Assembly: GCA_030411725.1 (NCBI GenBank)
Contig: MU839827.1
Location: 3,107,027-3,171,026 of the forward strand
Length of the DNA: 64,000 nucleotides
Source: Echria macrotheca
Lineage: Eukaryota > Ascomycota > Sordariomycetes > Sordariales > Schizotheciaceae
Direction: 5' to 3'
Shown: piece by piece, positions 44,940-56,637 of the stretch
How positions within the stretch are numbered: position 1 is the first letter of the stretch
How the letters are laid out: each line of letters opens with the position of its first letter
Notes under the pieces: model-generated
Told to the model about the DNA's origin: nothing
The model's database searches: none
The model's input: the letters and a program-made list of their open reading frames with translations, nothing else
Program-made: the position numbers and the translations under genes

Positions 44940-47900
44940 GGTTGCTTGCTGTGTAGGTATTTGATTTTGGAGGATTTTTAGATTGTCCAACACCGGGTCC
45001 AGATGATTGCTGGGAGCAAGATGAAATCGAGGACGTCGAAATGGGTGCGAGATGGTGGTGGACTGATATAGGAGGGAGGCGGCAGGTTGTTGTTTTATAA
45101 CGGTGCAGGGGACCCGGAAACCAACAGGTGCTTTGTATTCCCGCAGGAACGGACGTAACTGGATGGCCCAAGCTCCCCACCATCCGATCGAAGAAGCAGG
45201 AGCAGGGGTTTGGTTGGGGGCGGGGCCCGTTGCGCTCCGCTGCTTGGCACACTCCACAGCGGGCACCTCTGCGGGGCACACGCGGGGCGTTCTCTTTCTC
45301 TCCTCTGGCCGCGCTTCGGAGCTGCAGGGCTGATTGGGTGTTTCAATTGGCGTTTCGAGGGTGCATCACAGACCTCGTCACCTTTAGGATTCATCGACGC
45401 GATACGAAAAACGAGCGCATTCCGACTTCACCCTATTCACTCACTGACGCGCCTCAGCAATTGCAGGTCTTTGCCACAAGTCAGCCCTGTGGGATGGAAT
45501 TGGCGACCGGCGATCCGCCACGAGGCTCGGTGCACCGCCATGGCGTTGGAGAGAAGACCCTGAAGCGAGCCCGACAAGCTTGGGGATCACCATCAGCGTT
45601 ACGAGCTGGGGAACTTTAGACCATCACGTGTGACTGGACCAAGCCATGTTCGGTAGACCGTGGGAGCTCTTGGGTGGGATTATGTGCATTGGGCTGCCGT
45701 CTTGCCGTCTTGGAGTCTGCTTACCCCACAGCTTCAACCCGCGGGTTCACGTCATGACAGTCGGCCGGGCGTGGCATGATCAGACCGATTCGACCGATGC
45801 CGACGCTGCAAATATTGGTTCACGATCTCGGTGTGCGGAATCCTTCTAGGACTTGACCCGACACATTTTCTTTGCGAAAAAAACCCGTCGTCCACTGATA
45901 GCTCCCCAACACCATCGCGAAGCTGGCGGCCAAGCACCAGCCAAGGTGGATAGGATTCTTCATGTGCGCGCCGTCGCTGGAGGAAACGGCTCGCGATCCC
46001 GGGAATTTCCACCCCGATATTTCTCGGCACGTTCTTTCCCTGCAGGGTGCCTTTTCGGGGAGGCGAGGTGGAATGAAAGCTTGGGATCTGGGGAGTCGAC
46101 GAGTAGGAGGGTGTTGTGACTCGACATAGCCACAATACCAAAGCGACTCTACAATTTGACAGGCCCAGACTTTGGGCCGACGATCGAATAATTCGCTCGT
46201 CTTTTTTGCTCGGGCGGCATTTTTTGACCTAGAAACAAAGCCGATTATGTCCGTTAACACGCGTAATTGATACTCTTGTCCTACTCGAACCTTTTCTGCC
46301 TGAGTGAGATGCTGGTTTGGACATGTGGTCGTCGCGGGATACAACGGGGCGAAACCATCAACAAGCGGCATTCCGAACCGCTCTAGTGGCCTGCATGGAA
46401 GGCTTCCAGAATCCTTCCGGTTCTTTGCCGCGGCCGCAAGGAAGAAAAAAGCCTAGGACAGCCTGTCACTTCGGGCTTATCGTGGCTTTGCTGTTCCTCT
46501 AGCGGAGATTACATTTCATATACCATTTGTTCGTGTTAACGCTTGTGAGAGAAGTTGAGAGCGGCCTATTTTTTTCTCCTGGTGACGGAAAAGACTGTTG
46601 GAGGAAAAGGAACGAGGAATAAAACACAGACGAAAAAAAAAACAAAAAAAAGAAGAAAAAGGGGTGAGATACATCACATCTACCAAAACATGGATACCTA
46701 CCAGTCCCGAACACATACACACAACAGACATCCCTTTCCTCCCCTTCCCGAACCCACCACCTATGTACCTCGCCGAGAGCTCAACCGCCCGAAGGCTGCC
46801 GATGCTTGCTTTGCTTGCTCCTCACAAGGAAGGAAGGAAGCAAGGTTCTCCCGATATTACGCGCCCGGTGATATCTGGCACCACCATTGCCCAACTATAG
46901 AGAGAGAGAGAACTCTGCCTATTTTACCCAGCTTTGCAACGAAAAACAAATATCGAAAACAACACTGCCACGATCCCCTCTTCTGTACCGCCTCATTGAC
47001 CTAGCATTCCTTCCATAGTGCGATGCCGAATCATGTCTGTACACATTGCTTTTTCTTTTCACCAAAGGTGACTGCCAATTACGGATCTTGGTCACGTTTA
47101 TATCGCCGAGTTTGGTCGGGCGGGCAGGCGGGCTTTATTTCGGTTTTCGTTCCTGGCTTGCTAGAACAGGGGAACAGGGGTGTTTCCTCCCAAGAGTACC
47201 TAGATTGGGAGATGTATGTAGTCTCGGGTAGCCGGGTAAGAGTGAGCTTAGGACGCTGGATATTTACACGACACCTTCTAGAATCCGCCCGGCATGGGCA
47301 TGGGCATGGGCTATATTGAGAAAGTGAGCTCAAAGAAGTATAGGCGATGAGGTATGAGAGGCTGGAGAGAGAGTGAGTGAGTGAGTGACATTAAGATGAC
47401 GGTGAAGAAGAAGAAGAAGAAGAAGAAGAAAAACCCTACAGAATAAAGACATTGGGTCACATTTTTCTTACCGTCTGGATCGGAAAAGCGTCCTGAGCAG
47501 GCTGGAATACACCAGGTAAGACGAGAGACTTGCCACATATGATGCAGACGAGCGAGGGGGAGGAGGGAGAAGGTATGTCTCGAGGCAGACCCGACGCGAC
47601 CATACCATACCATACCTAGGTAATTAGACAGAGAGCAGAAGAGGGGACCGGGAGGCAGGACAACCCACCTAGGCAGGCAAGGCAGGGCACGACAGAACAG
47701 CACCGACGCGCCGACGCCCTGACAAGCAGCAGTCCTCAGTCCTCATCAACAACCGATCTCCTCGCATCCCACATCCTACCTAGTTCGCCAGACAGCGAGT
47801 AGGTAGTCATCATCATCTTCGTTTCTTCGTACTACCTCTACGGAATTACAGTCCAGGCAAAAATATCTTGCGTTGGAAAACCAAGACCTACTAAGGTAGC

Positions 47901-48762
47901 TGGAGATGGCATACATGCATACATACATACACACTTATACGGAATACATAGGGTTTCCAGCGAACGGTGGTGGTGGCATGTATTTCGTCTTCCGCGCGCA
48001 TCACCCCCCGTCTGGGATATTGTACAAATACCTCACTTTGTCTTCTCCGTGGATTATATACTTGCTACCCATATATTTCGACTCTCCACGTATATATCCA
48101 ACCAAACCACAAACCCCCAAAAATGCAAATATTCAAGTTATCATACAAATATTTACAATAATCCCCTTCCCCGACCAATATCCCCATCCGTTTCGACACA
48201 CCCAACACAGCCACCTTCAATTTCCACCCTCGGGCCAAGACTAAACAACAACCATACGTACGTCGCATGCACGACCCGAGTTGTGCAACCCAGGCATTTT
48301 TGCCGGGCAGATTTATCGCGCTTCCTTTTCGTCACACATGCGGCCGATGCCCAGGGACGCCGCATCACATTCCGGGTTAATGATGACTGTTTGACGTGTC
48401 GAGATGGGATTGAGACGACGACATAGCATAGCCACCCCCTCATCTTGGGGCGCATATGGCGGGATCTCGGTATCGAGGTGGGTAGGTTAGTAGGCACGCA
48501 GGCTGCTGACGGAATGGCCTGTTTCGTTTTCTGGCGAAGCTTCTTTTCTCTTGGCCGGTTGAGATGACGAATCGCATCAAGGTGGTCCTGGACTCTGGAT
48601 AGAATGGACTGATAGGAGGTGATCATGAAGCCAGTCAGAGGGATCACCGCAGCTGGTTTGCGGATAGTCTCTCCTGGTCCATTCAACCAGCTGCCAGTTT
48701 CATGATCGACCCGTCCACCCACTGCCTCCACAGGGCCATCTCGGTCGTATCACAGATTCGCG
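44940..48762. other. 3.8-kb region without recognisable genes
   Basis: Lies upstream of the stomatin-like gene and downstream of the GH47 gene. It contains a (GAA)9 tract at 47404-47430, A-rich sequence around 46630-46660 and AT-rich sequence at 47.9-48.2 kb. A minus-strand frame of 183 codons (45820-46371) has no recognisable domain. A short transcript or lncRNA cannot be judged by eye. Confidence 0.5.
47404..47430 (+). repeat. (GAA)9 microsatellite
   Basis: Nine perfect GAA units read directly, followed by AAAA. On the minus strand it is a TTC pyrimidine run. No gene is affected. Confidence 0.9.
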
Positions 48763-50729
48763 CTACCTATCAGGCCTTGGACAGTCAGCCATATAGCCGG
48801 CCGTGCAAGAACAGAAAACCTACCGCTTGAAAGGATGGGCCTCGGTGTTAAAGACATATTCATCCAAGCTGATAGTATCGGGCGTCGAAAAGATGAGATA
48901 AAAATATTTGAGCGTCTCGGCCAGCCAGAAGCTCTACTTTCGTCAGCTTGACACTTGTTCCAGAGCCAGACACATACCTCCATGGAATCCAGCAGATGCA
49001 CGTCGTCGGGTTTCACGGTCACATCGGCTATCGCCGAGTTGGCCTCCTTGGTCGCCGTCGTGCTCTGGATAGCGAGAAACATGCGCCACGCAATGTCTCG
49101 ATACTCCGGCTTTCCCGTCATGCGGTACAGCAGAAAGATGCTCTCAATGGCTTCTGGCCGTAGTATGTACCGGGGGTCACGTGCGTGTCGGAAACCCTTA
49201 GGTAGCCCCTGATTTCCATCACTCTCCCACTTCTCCTCATCCCACTTACACTCGGTGCGGGAGGCGCAGGGGATCAGGCCAAAAATCTCGGGCATGACTC
49301 CCGTTGGGAACTGAGCATACGCCCAGGCACACCCACGTGCAATCTTCTCGCCCGTCTCAACGTGGGCATCGATTCCGTACAGTTTCCCCCCAAGAGCAAA
49401 CATACCACCGACAAAACAGCTCAGGTGCTGACCGTCGGCGATCAGCTGGACATCATCCTTGGCCCGCACGCGGACATCACCGACAAATAGGATGTCCTCG
49501 TTTCCAGGCACCATGGGGCGGAAGACGAGGTGCTTGTCGGCTGCATTCATTGAGGCCCGATACATCTTCTCGTACGAGGCATCACGGCCACCCAGCAGGG
49601 CCGACATTTTGGGGAAGTACTCGTACAGCGAATCGGCCTCTCCGCCGAGGCTGAAGTCGCTGCCGGATGCGGAAAGCGAGGCAAAGTCCATCATGGTAGG
49701 CCACATGCCGGGCAGCATCGTCGAGTTCTGGGTACGCTCAAGGAAGCGTGTGATACGGTCAATGGCGTCGTAGTACTTGGGGTCCGAGGTCAGCTGGGAC
49801 AGCCGGGTAAGCTCCAGAGAGAGGGAGCATGGCGAGGCCGAAGGGTCGCGAGAGCCCGCCCGTTGCGTTCCAGCTTTAGCCGCGCCAAATTCGAGCCACT
49901 GACCAGTTAATCACCGTCAAGGCCGAGGAGGGACGTCACTTACAAAGGGAGGCATGTGGTTAGGCGTATCAAAGGCGGCGTAGAGCATCTCGCCGAGCTC
50001 GACAGCTTTCCGAAGAAGTACATCCTCGCCGCTCAGATCATAGGCCGACAGCAGGCCACCGAGGTAGCGGATGGTCGTCTCAAACACGTTAACCGAGGTC
50101 AAAGGGGTATCATTCCAGTCGAGGGCGCCAACGGCAGGAAGGATGGAGTAGAATTCGTTATGAAGACCCATAATCCAGAGAGTATCAAGAGCATCGACCA
50201 TGGTGGCGGCCCATCCGCCGAACGTGTCCTTGCCCTCGAGGCTGACGGGGGCAAGCTCGTCTTTGGGGAAGGCGTACTCCATGTAGCTGTCCCAGCACCG
50301 TTTGAAGGCATTCCGGACAGCCTCGCGCTGGGCCTGCTGCTTGGGATCCAGCGTGGCCGTGGCCCGGTGGAAGTTGTGCTGCACGCGGCCCAGTGGTTTC
50401 GGCGGCCCCTTGGGCGGCCGCACCATGTCGGCTTCGTCGATGGGGTATCGCCGGGAGAGCTTGCTCCAATCATAGCTGCTCTTGATGAAATAGCGGACGG
50501 CGCTGGAGGGGTCGCCGGGCCTGGGCAGGGCGCCGGGCAGTTTTATCCTGGCGCTCCATCCTGTCGTTTGTTTAGACGATGCCACTCCGGGCGCTGCATT
50601 TTTGGATGTAGCTGGGTTGAGAAGATGCGACGGCGAGAAAGGATAGCGGAAGTAGAAAATCAGAAAAACAACAGTCCAGAACACCAGCCCCAGACGGCGC
50701 GAAATCCGGCCGCGCTTCCAGACAGCCAT
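48763..50729 (-). CDS. Class I alpha-1,2-mannosidase (GH47)
   Basis: Exons on the minus strand 50729-49944, 49898-48978, 48933-48824 and probably 48775-48763; 609 aa. GH47 enzymes trim alpha-1,2-mannose from N-glycans in the ER/Golgi (inverting, calcium-dependent). The N-terminus MAVWKRGRISRRLGLVFWTVVFLIFYFRYPF is a type II signal anchor (about residues 11-29), then a stem. Catalytic-domain blocks are ERCW-like KRCWDSYMEYAFPKDEL, FGGWAATMVDALDTLWIMGL, VNVFETTIRYLGGLLSAYDLSG, GGEADSLYEYFPK, GFRHARDPRYILRPEAIESIFLLYRMTG and the calcium-site end STPDTISLDEYVFNTEAHPFKR. Introns are 45, 44 and 48 nt. Without the last one the protein ends at a TAG in 48820-48822 (606 aa); with it, it ends KRPDR. 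Which is used needs transcript data. Confidence 0.92.
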
Positions 50730-51167
50730 GTTGTTATTGACGACACATGTCAGATGGACACATGTGGGATTAGAGATTGAAGTTGACAGCGACGAAAAGA
50801 GTCAAGAGTTTGGGGTCCGACAGGGGTCCACAGCAGTGGTGCTGCAAGGGGCAGGCATCGGAAAGTCGGAAAGTCCAGATCCGCTGAGATTACCAGAGGC
50901 AGGGGCGAGGGGCAGGGCTCGTGATTGGGTACCGTGCGCGTGGACACTTGACGACAACTGACTGTTTCACTCACTCAAAATCTGGAATCTAATCTCGATG
51001 CACAACTGCATTCTTTTCGATCGAATCTTTCAAGAAATCGACCTGTGTGTCCTATCTAGAGAACTTCAAACTATTCTATCTAGACCCAGACCCTAGCTAC
51101 CCTCCTGTCCATGACTGCCCAAGCGCATTCCAGCTAGCAGCGAACATGTCGACACGACAAGTGTGGT
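50730..51167. other. Intergenic spacer upstream of GH47 gene
   Basis: About 440 bp containing the GH47 promoter and leader and the 3' end of the coiled-coil gene. Nothing else recognised. Confidence 0.5.
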
Positions 51168-52923
51168 CTACTTGGGACTCAGTCGGACTCCTCCGGGGCG
51201 ACCCATCTCATCGGTCAGGGTGTACATGGGCAGGCTGTCGTCCGAGCTCTCACCGTCCTCATCCTCATTCTTCTCGACTTTAGCGACCATCATCCCATGC
51301 TTCTCATCCTTGTCATCCTCATGGCCGACCATCTTCCGTCCATCGCTCTCGCTCCCCTCAATCTCGCTACTCTCGTCATCGCTGTCTTCGACGCTCTCGA
51401 GGTACGCGGCCTTCTCGCTTTCCAGCTGCTCAATCTTGTCCTTGTAGCTCTGGAGAGCAGCTTCCTGGGACTCGAGCCGAGACTTATACTCCTCCGCCTG
51501 GCCCTTGTAGTAGAGAAGGTCGGTCACGTCCTCCTCGTGCGCGTGGCGGACATCAGCGAGCTTGCCGTTGAGCTCAGCAATGTACGAGTTAGCCTCAGAG
51601 AGCTGCTTCTCGCGCTCGGCCAGCTTGGATTCGAGCATAGCCAATCTGGGTTCCAGCGCAGCCAGCTTGTCCCTGGCCTGGACGTCGGCAGCCTGATTGG
51701 CCTCCATGGCAGCGATTCTCTCAGAGAGCTTCGACTCGGTTGACGCCATCTTCCGCTCGAAGGCCTCAAGCTTCTGTTCGTCGTCTGCAAGCTTCTTCTC
51801 GTAGGCAGATATCCTATCCGGGTCGTCAGCACGTGATCAGGACGGCCATCGGCAGACAACACTGTGCGAGAGAGGGGGAAAGGCTTACTGTTTCTCTAGA
51901 ACGGCAATGTGGCTGCCTTGCGATTCCACGGTGCTGGCAAGCTCGAACTGGCCGAGGAGGGAGGACTGCTGTATGCCCGGGACATGCGACTGCTGGTGGT
52001 AACCGTCGGAGACCTGGAAGCCTGTGTTGATCTGCGAAGACGGGCCCGGAATGGAGGACGTGCCCGGCAATGCAGAGTAACTGCCGCCAAGGCCAAAGTT
52101 TCCCGCGAACGGGCTGTTGGACGCTTGACGGTAGATGTTGGCGTCGTTCACTCCCTGAGGGGGAGATCCCGGGCCAAGCTCACGCAGATCCGGATACGTC
52201 TTCTTCTTCCGTCCGGTGACGGCAGCAGCAGGCTTCTTCTCCGACTGCTCGCTTTCTATCCATTCTGTTAGCCTGAGCTAGGTCATAGACGCTTGGCGAT
52301 GAAACTCACCATTGCTAGTCGGCCCTAGGTAGGCCGATGAGAAGGCGCCACCTTGGGCATTAGCGCCGTGGTACACTGTTTGGTACGGAGGTCAGTCCTT
52401 GTGTTCTGCACGTCGAGACTGGGGAACGGATTGACTCACAGACAGTCCCAACTCGGTTCTGGGCATAGTTGTCGATCTGGGACGAAAGTATCAGCATATG
52501 GCCAGTGTCCAAAAAAGGACAAAAAACGTACACCCAGCGCATTGGTGACAATGCCATCGTCGGTGAGGACGATGGTTGGGCCCGGTCGTCGCGGGATCGG
52601 ACCCGGGAGAGGACTTGCCGCCCACGCCGGCGACAAAGGGAGCCCGTGGGTGACCACAGGCTCGTCCGACACCACCGAGATACCCCCGGTGGATATATAG
52701 CGCTTGGTCTGCGTCCGGTCAGTTTCGTTAACACAGTTATCAGTGAAGCAGGTTAACTCACGGTCTGGGGCTTGTTGGCGGGAACCAAAACCCCGAAGGA
52801 GTTGTACATGGTTCCCACCGGGCGTCCGGTGGGCGCAGGGAGGGACGGCGAACGGCCGGCAGCCCGGATGTCGAATACCGGCCGGGTGCCGGTGGGCTGC
52901 TCGGGGGCGTCCCGGGACGCCAT
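51168..52923 (-). CDS. Six-exon coiled-coil protein of unknown function (484 aa)
   Basis: Exons on the minus strand 52923-52762, 52708-52532, 52476-52440, 52375-52310, 52255-51889 and 51813-51168; all six joins keep frame, with introns of 53, 55, 64, 54 and 75 nt, several with CTAAC/CTGAC branch points. The 37-nt third exon is unusually small. The N-terminal half is Pro/Gly/Ser-rich with two conserved-looking blocks, GTMYNSFGVLVPANKPQTKR and IVLTDDGIVTNALGIDNYAQ; then a basic patch TGRKKKTYPDLREL that could be a nuclear signal. From about residue 265 to 408 there is a long coiled coil (EKKLADDEQKLEAFERKMAS and onward). It is followed by an acidic stretch (EDSDDESSEIEGSESDG) and the tail MYTLTDEMGRPGGVRLSPK. 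I do not recognise the family. Dense coiled coil plus acidic tail suggests a scaffolding or chromatin-associated role; this is inference. Confidence 0.7.
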
Positions 52924-53220
52924 TCTTGTGATCTTGGTTCTAAGCAAGAAGAGTCAGTTGAGGTGTTCTGGACATGTGATGATGGCCGTGAAGCTGGAAG
53001 CTTGTGCGCGGAAAAGACATTGGGTGAGAGCTATAGCACTAGCTAAGCTTCACCAAGTCCAGGGACGTGTTGACAAACCGCCGGCGCGGTAGCGGACCTA
53101 ACACAGGATCTGTGATGTGCGTGATGCCCATCGTCTCAGTGGTTTTGCTGAGCGTGAGCTTGATACTGACCCGTGAGGATTGTGGTGATCATCCTGGGGG
53201 TAGTGCTGCCATCGTCCGCG
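52924..53220. promoter_or_regulatory. Leader/promoter segment of the coiled-coil gene
   Basis: About 300 bp between the coiled-coil gene start and the minisatellite. No specific element recognised. Confidence 0.4.
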
Positions 53221-53535
53221 GCGGTTCTCGCCTTGTGCGGCTAGCCTCGTGGTGGTTCTCGCCTTGCAGTGGCTCTCGCCTTGTGCTGCCCATCATCCGC
53301 GGTGGTTCTCGCCTTGCACAGCTAGCCTCGCGATGGTTCTCGCCTCACGCGGCTAGCCTCGCAGCGGTTCTCGCCTTGCGGTGGTTCCTCGCGGTGGTTC
53401 TCGCCTCACGCAGGTAGCCTCACAGCGGCTCTCGCCTTGCAGTGGTTCCTCGCGGCGGCACTCGCCTTACGCAGCTAGCCGTGCAGTGGCTCTCGCCTTG
53501 CGGTGGTTCCAGCCTCGTGATAGCTCTCGCCTCGT
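53221..53535 (+). repeat. Composite minisatellite with 61-bp higher-order unit
   Basis: The array is built from three modules that share the head GTGGTTCTCGCC or a variant. Module A (31 nt) ends GCTAGCCTCGC plus one base; module B (17 nt) ends CTTGC plus one base; module C (13 nt) is GTGGTTCCTCGCG. A-B-C repeats three times with period 61: 53333-53393, 53394-53454, 53455-53519, the last C being variant. Before it come A (53221-53251), B (53252-53268), a diverged A of 33 nt (53269-53301) and A (53302-53332). It ends in a diverged unit near 53520-53550. Copies differ by C/T and G/A changes. Located 300-600 bp upstream of the coiled-coil gene. Confidence 0.9.
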
Positions 53536-53550
53536 ATGGTAGACATGGTG

Positions 53551-54790
53551 ATACTCACCAGCCCGCCAAAAGGCCCATCAAGCCGCCGTGATGCTCATGC
53601 CCATTGATACCAACAGGAAAAAGGCCACCGCGGAATCCGGGATGGTGGTGACCACCAAAACCCTCAGAGTTTCACGGGCCTGGTGCTCGGGAAAAGGCGA
53701 AAAACCACACTTGTGATCCTTCACCACCACCACACCACCACCAAACAAAGCAACAGTGACGAAAAATTGACAAAGGAGAGAAGGATAACTTACGGAGAGT
53801 GAGCTGGTGCAAAGCAAGCAGGGAAACGACTCTGCTCGCACAGTGTCGTGGTGGTGATTTCTGCTTGCTCGATCGAGTTTGCGGTCGAAGTTGGGAAGCT
53901 CGATCGAGATGGTGGAAGAGAAGAAGAAGAGAGAAGGAAGATTTTATTATTATTATTTCAGTTGGTGGGTTTCTGTGTGGCTGGCTGGCTGGCTTGTTTG
54001 TTCCGCCGAGTATCGCACGCCGCCGAGTACATTGCTTTGGGATGAAGATATGGTGGTGGTGGTGGTTCGGCGGTTTGTTTACGGGGGTAGGGGGGAGGAG
54101 GCGGTCGATTGCTACGGGCGGGGGGGAAGCGCCAATGCTGGGAGGCGGAGGAGGAGGAGGAGGGGGGAGGGAGATGACCTTCCTCTCAACCTCACATTCC
54201 TGGGAGAAGCGGAGGGCTCACACCATGATGTAAATGGCTGCGGCATTGCCCGTCATCACCAGTCGTACAATACTTCGCTTGGCCTTGCAACATACCGTCA
54301 CGACGCCGTTTACGTGGATGGCGTCGAGGTAATAGACCATCTCCTCGCCGCGATCTGGGCTGTCGTCGGAGCCGCCCCATGTTCGACTGCGCCGGGGAGG
54401 GGGGGGAGGAGCACGCGCCGCGGGGAGGGGGGAGGGGGGGATCTCGTTTGGTGGCAGCGGGCATGTTCACAGACATGCTTCCAAGAAGCTTTGATATGAG
54501 TCGAGGGTGTGGACGGACCCACCGTTTGACGAGCGGGACGAATTTGGAGAGAGTCATTGTCACAAAGTGGTTGATAGCATGAGAAGGTATGCTGATATAT
54601 GTTGGCACCGCCTTCACCTTTTTCACTCCATCCTGTGCTTTGGGAAGTCCAAAACTCTTTGACTTGGCTCTGGACCGGGGAGAAAAGGGTTGACATCAAC
54701 ATGAAGAGGAGCTGGAGTCTTTATCCACATACTTTGAGAGCTGCCTTGCGTGGATGGTGGGGACCATGGGGGAAAGCCTCGATGGTCTTA
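53551..54790. other. Intergenic region with simple-sequence tracts
   Basis: Contains an ATT repeat near 53944-53957, a GGT repeat at about 54050-54064 and G-rich/purine-rich tracts around 54110-54170 and 54390-54440. Frames of up to 206 codons follow these tracts and are not believed. No gene supported. Confidence 0.5.
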
Positions 54791-56035
54791 GCATGCCTCA
54801 ATTCCAACATATGTGTGCTTCAGTAAGTAGCTAGGCAATCTCCTAGTGGGATATTCAGCTTTCACAATTAAAGGTAGCTTATTCAGTGGTGTTCCGCGGA
54901 GTCCATCTAAAGTACCGCCGAGGCTCGTGGATAAGGCGGATCCTTCTCGACTAAGGCGGCTGACATGACGAATTTTCAAACCCCTCGGCGAGAGTCCATT
55001 CCGCGGAGACCTACAGGAAAGTGGTTTTGTGGGAGAAGAATTAATGGGCACATTGATCTCTCAGTGTGTGACTTGGCGGTTGGAGCCCTAATCAGATACA
55101 CGACTGTGAAGAGCTTTCACTCTTTCTGCCTCTCTGCATCCAAACCAAGATTGATAAGCCTATTATTGGTCTGGCCCCTCTATGTGGCACATAACTCTGG
55201 AGGAGATAGATGCTCGTAGATCCAAGTCGGTCTCCCCAGCTGTGTGCAAGATCCAAATCAGGGGACGAGCAAGGCATTGTGTCAAGCTTTTATCCAACGC
55301 TGCTTTTTCTCGAGGACGTCGGAACCAAGTGGCAGAGCGTAGCCAGGACAGGGGTGAGGACAGGAGGCACGTCTGGATGCAAAAAAAGCTATAGGTTGGT
55401 GAAAAGCACACTCAACAAGAGCCAAACTCGCAATTATCACTGGAACTTCAGCCCCAATACCCATGTTGACAAATGCGAGAGGAACGCCAACAAGACTATC
55501 ATTCCCAGCATCTAAGGGATAATCTTTGACAAGGAATGCTCCATGCCCTTTGATGGATTCTTGAGAAGAAGAGCTGTCAAGGGAGTGTGAAGATTGAACG
55601 AGCAAAAGAAGCAATCTGTGATTGGCAGCATAGAAAGGAAGGTAATTATATGCCCCTAGAACTTGGTTGCCAACATTCAACTGTTCTGTGATTGATTCCC
55701 CAAAAATGAGCAAAATTGTTAGTGCAAAAAAGGGGCAACAAAACATACCGAAACCCCCTTTCTCCCTTTGAGGACCTCCACCAGCCGCCAGGCTATATTC
55801 CCTACCTTGGATACGAAGAATGAATTAACTGATTACATTCTTATCACTACTCATACAATATAGAGCGTCCCTGACCGTATGCTCACTCAATAAGTTGGGA
55901 GTGTGTATGACCCACCCCTGGCACGAAGTACCTACCTTGCCTAGGCACCTCTGTCTACACAAGAATCACACTGCAATACAAAACAACCACCCAGAAGTAG
56001 TCTGATGAAAAAAGAGTCACAAACAAAAAGAGATG

Positions 56036-56058
56036 TTCTCCCTCTTTAAGAGGGAGAA
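56036..56058. repeat. Perfect 23-nt inverted repeat (hairpin) in the tRNA-Thr trailer
   Basis: Arms TTCTCCCTCTT and AAGAGGGAGAA are perfectly complementary over 11 bp with one central base. It lies 14 nt beyond the tRNA 3' end on the minus strand. A T5 run on that strand follows at 56029-56025, which could be the RNA polymerase III terminator. Confidence 0.85.
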
Positions 56059-56072
56059 GAGATCTGACACAA

Positions 56073-56198
56073 TGCCTCCAATCAGAGTCGAACTAATGAC
56101 CTCTTCATTCAGAATTCCTCATTTTCTGTTAACTCGCTTCTTGAGAGAGTGACTAGAGGGAATACGAGTGAAGCGCTCTACCACTGAGCTATAGAGGC
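56073..56198 (-). tRNA. tRNA-Thr, anticodon CGU, with 54-nt intron
   Basis: On the minus strand the acceptor stem GCCTCTA pairs with TGGAGGC (one G-U), followed by discriminator A. The D arm is GCTC-AGTGGTA-GAGC, the anticodon stem CTTCA/TGAAG, and the T arm ATTAG-TTCGACT-CTGAT with the canonical 7-nt loop. All stems pair, giving a 72-nt mature tRNA. The anticodon CGT is at 56166-56164. The intron, 56162-56109, sits directly after position 37, the canonical nuclear tRNA intron site. A and B boxes (GAGCTC-type D arm and GGTTCGA-like T loop) are intact, so the gene is probably functional and decodes ACG. The intron is longer than most fungal tRNA introns. Confidence 0.92.
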
Positions 56199-56637
56199 TG
56201 TTTGTTGATGGAAATGTCAACATCCTCTGTGGTACATCTATGACACTCCCCCACGAAAAAGTCAAATCCACCACAGTCAGACCTTCTTTACATCTGACTG
56301 CCTTATTGTTGCTAGGACGAGAAGACATGTGCGCGTAATTTTACATAGATGAGTACCAAGTCGATCTCGAAAAGAAAAAAAAAGAACGCAAGACTCAATC
56401 CGGAAAGTGTCGTTGACTTCAAATAGTTCTGCCCTTGTTTGTACTACATCGCACGACATGGCGCCCGTCAACCGACAGGCAGACACTCGGTTGCACAGCA
56501 GTCTACTATGATACGAACACAACCCATCACATAAGAAATTCCCCAAGTAAAATGACTGAAAGCATAAAAAATTCAACCAGGTATCCATCTACAAACTCCC
56601 CTTTCCCAATAAATATACAGCCTCCCTCCCTCCCTCT
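56199..56637. other. Spacer between tRNA-Thr and pirin gene
   Basis: About 440 bp of AT-richer sequence, 5' of the tRNA and 3' of pirin. Includes the candidate LTR-like start at 56245. Otherwise featureless. Confidence 0.4.

Noticed and set aside
45820..46371. 183-codon frame on the minus strand
   Set aside because: Lacks any recognisable domain and shows no splice continuity. Kept as intergenic.
53067..53417. 116-codon frame across the minisatellite
   Set aside because: It is an open frame produced by the repeat itself (Trp/Phe/Ser-rich repeats), with no start context or neighbours to support it.
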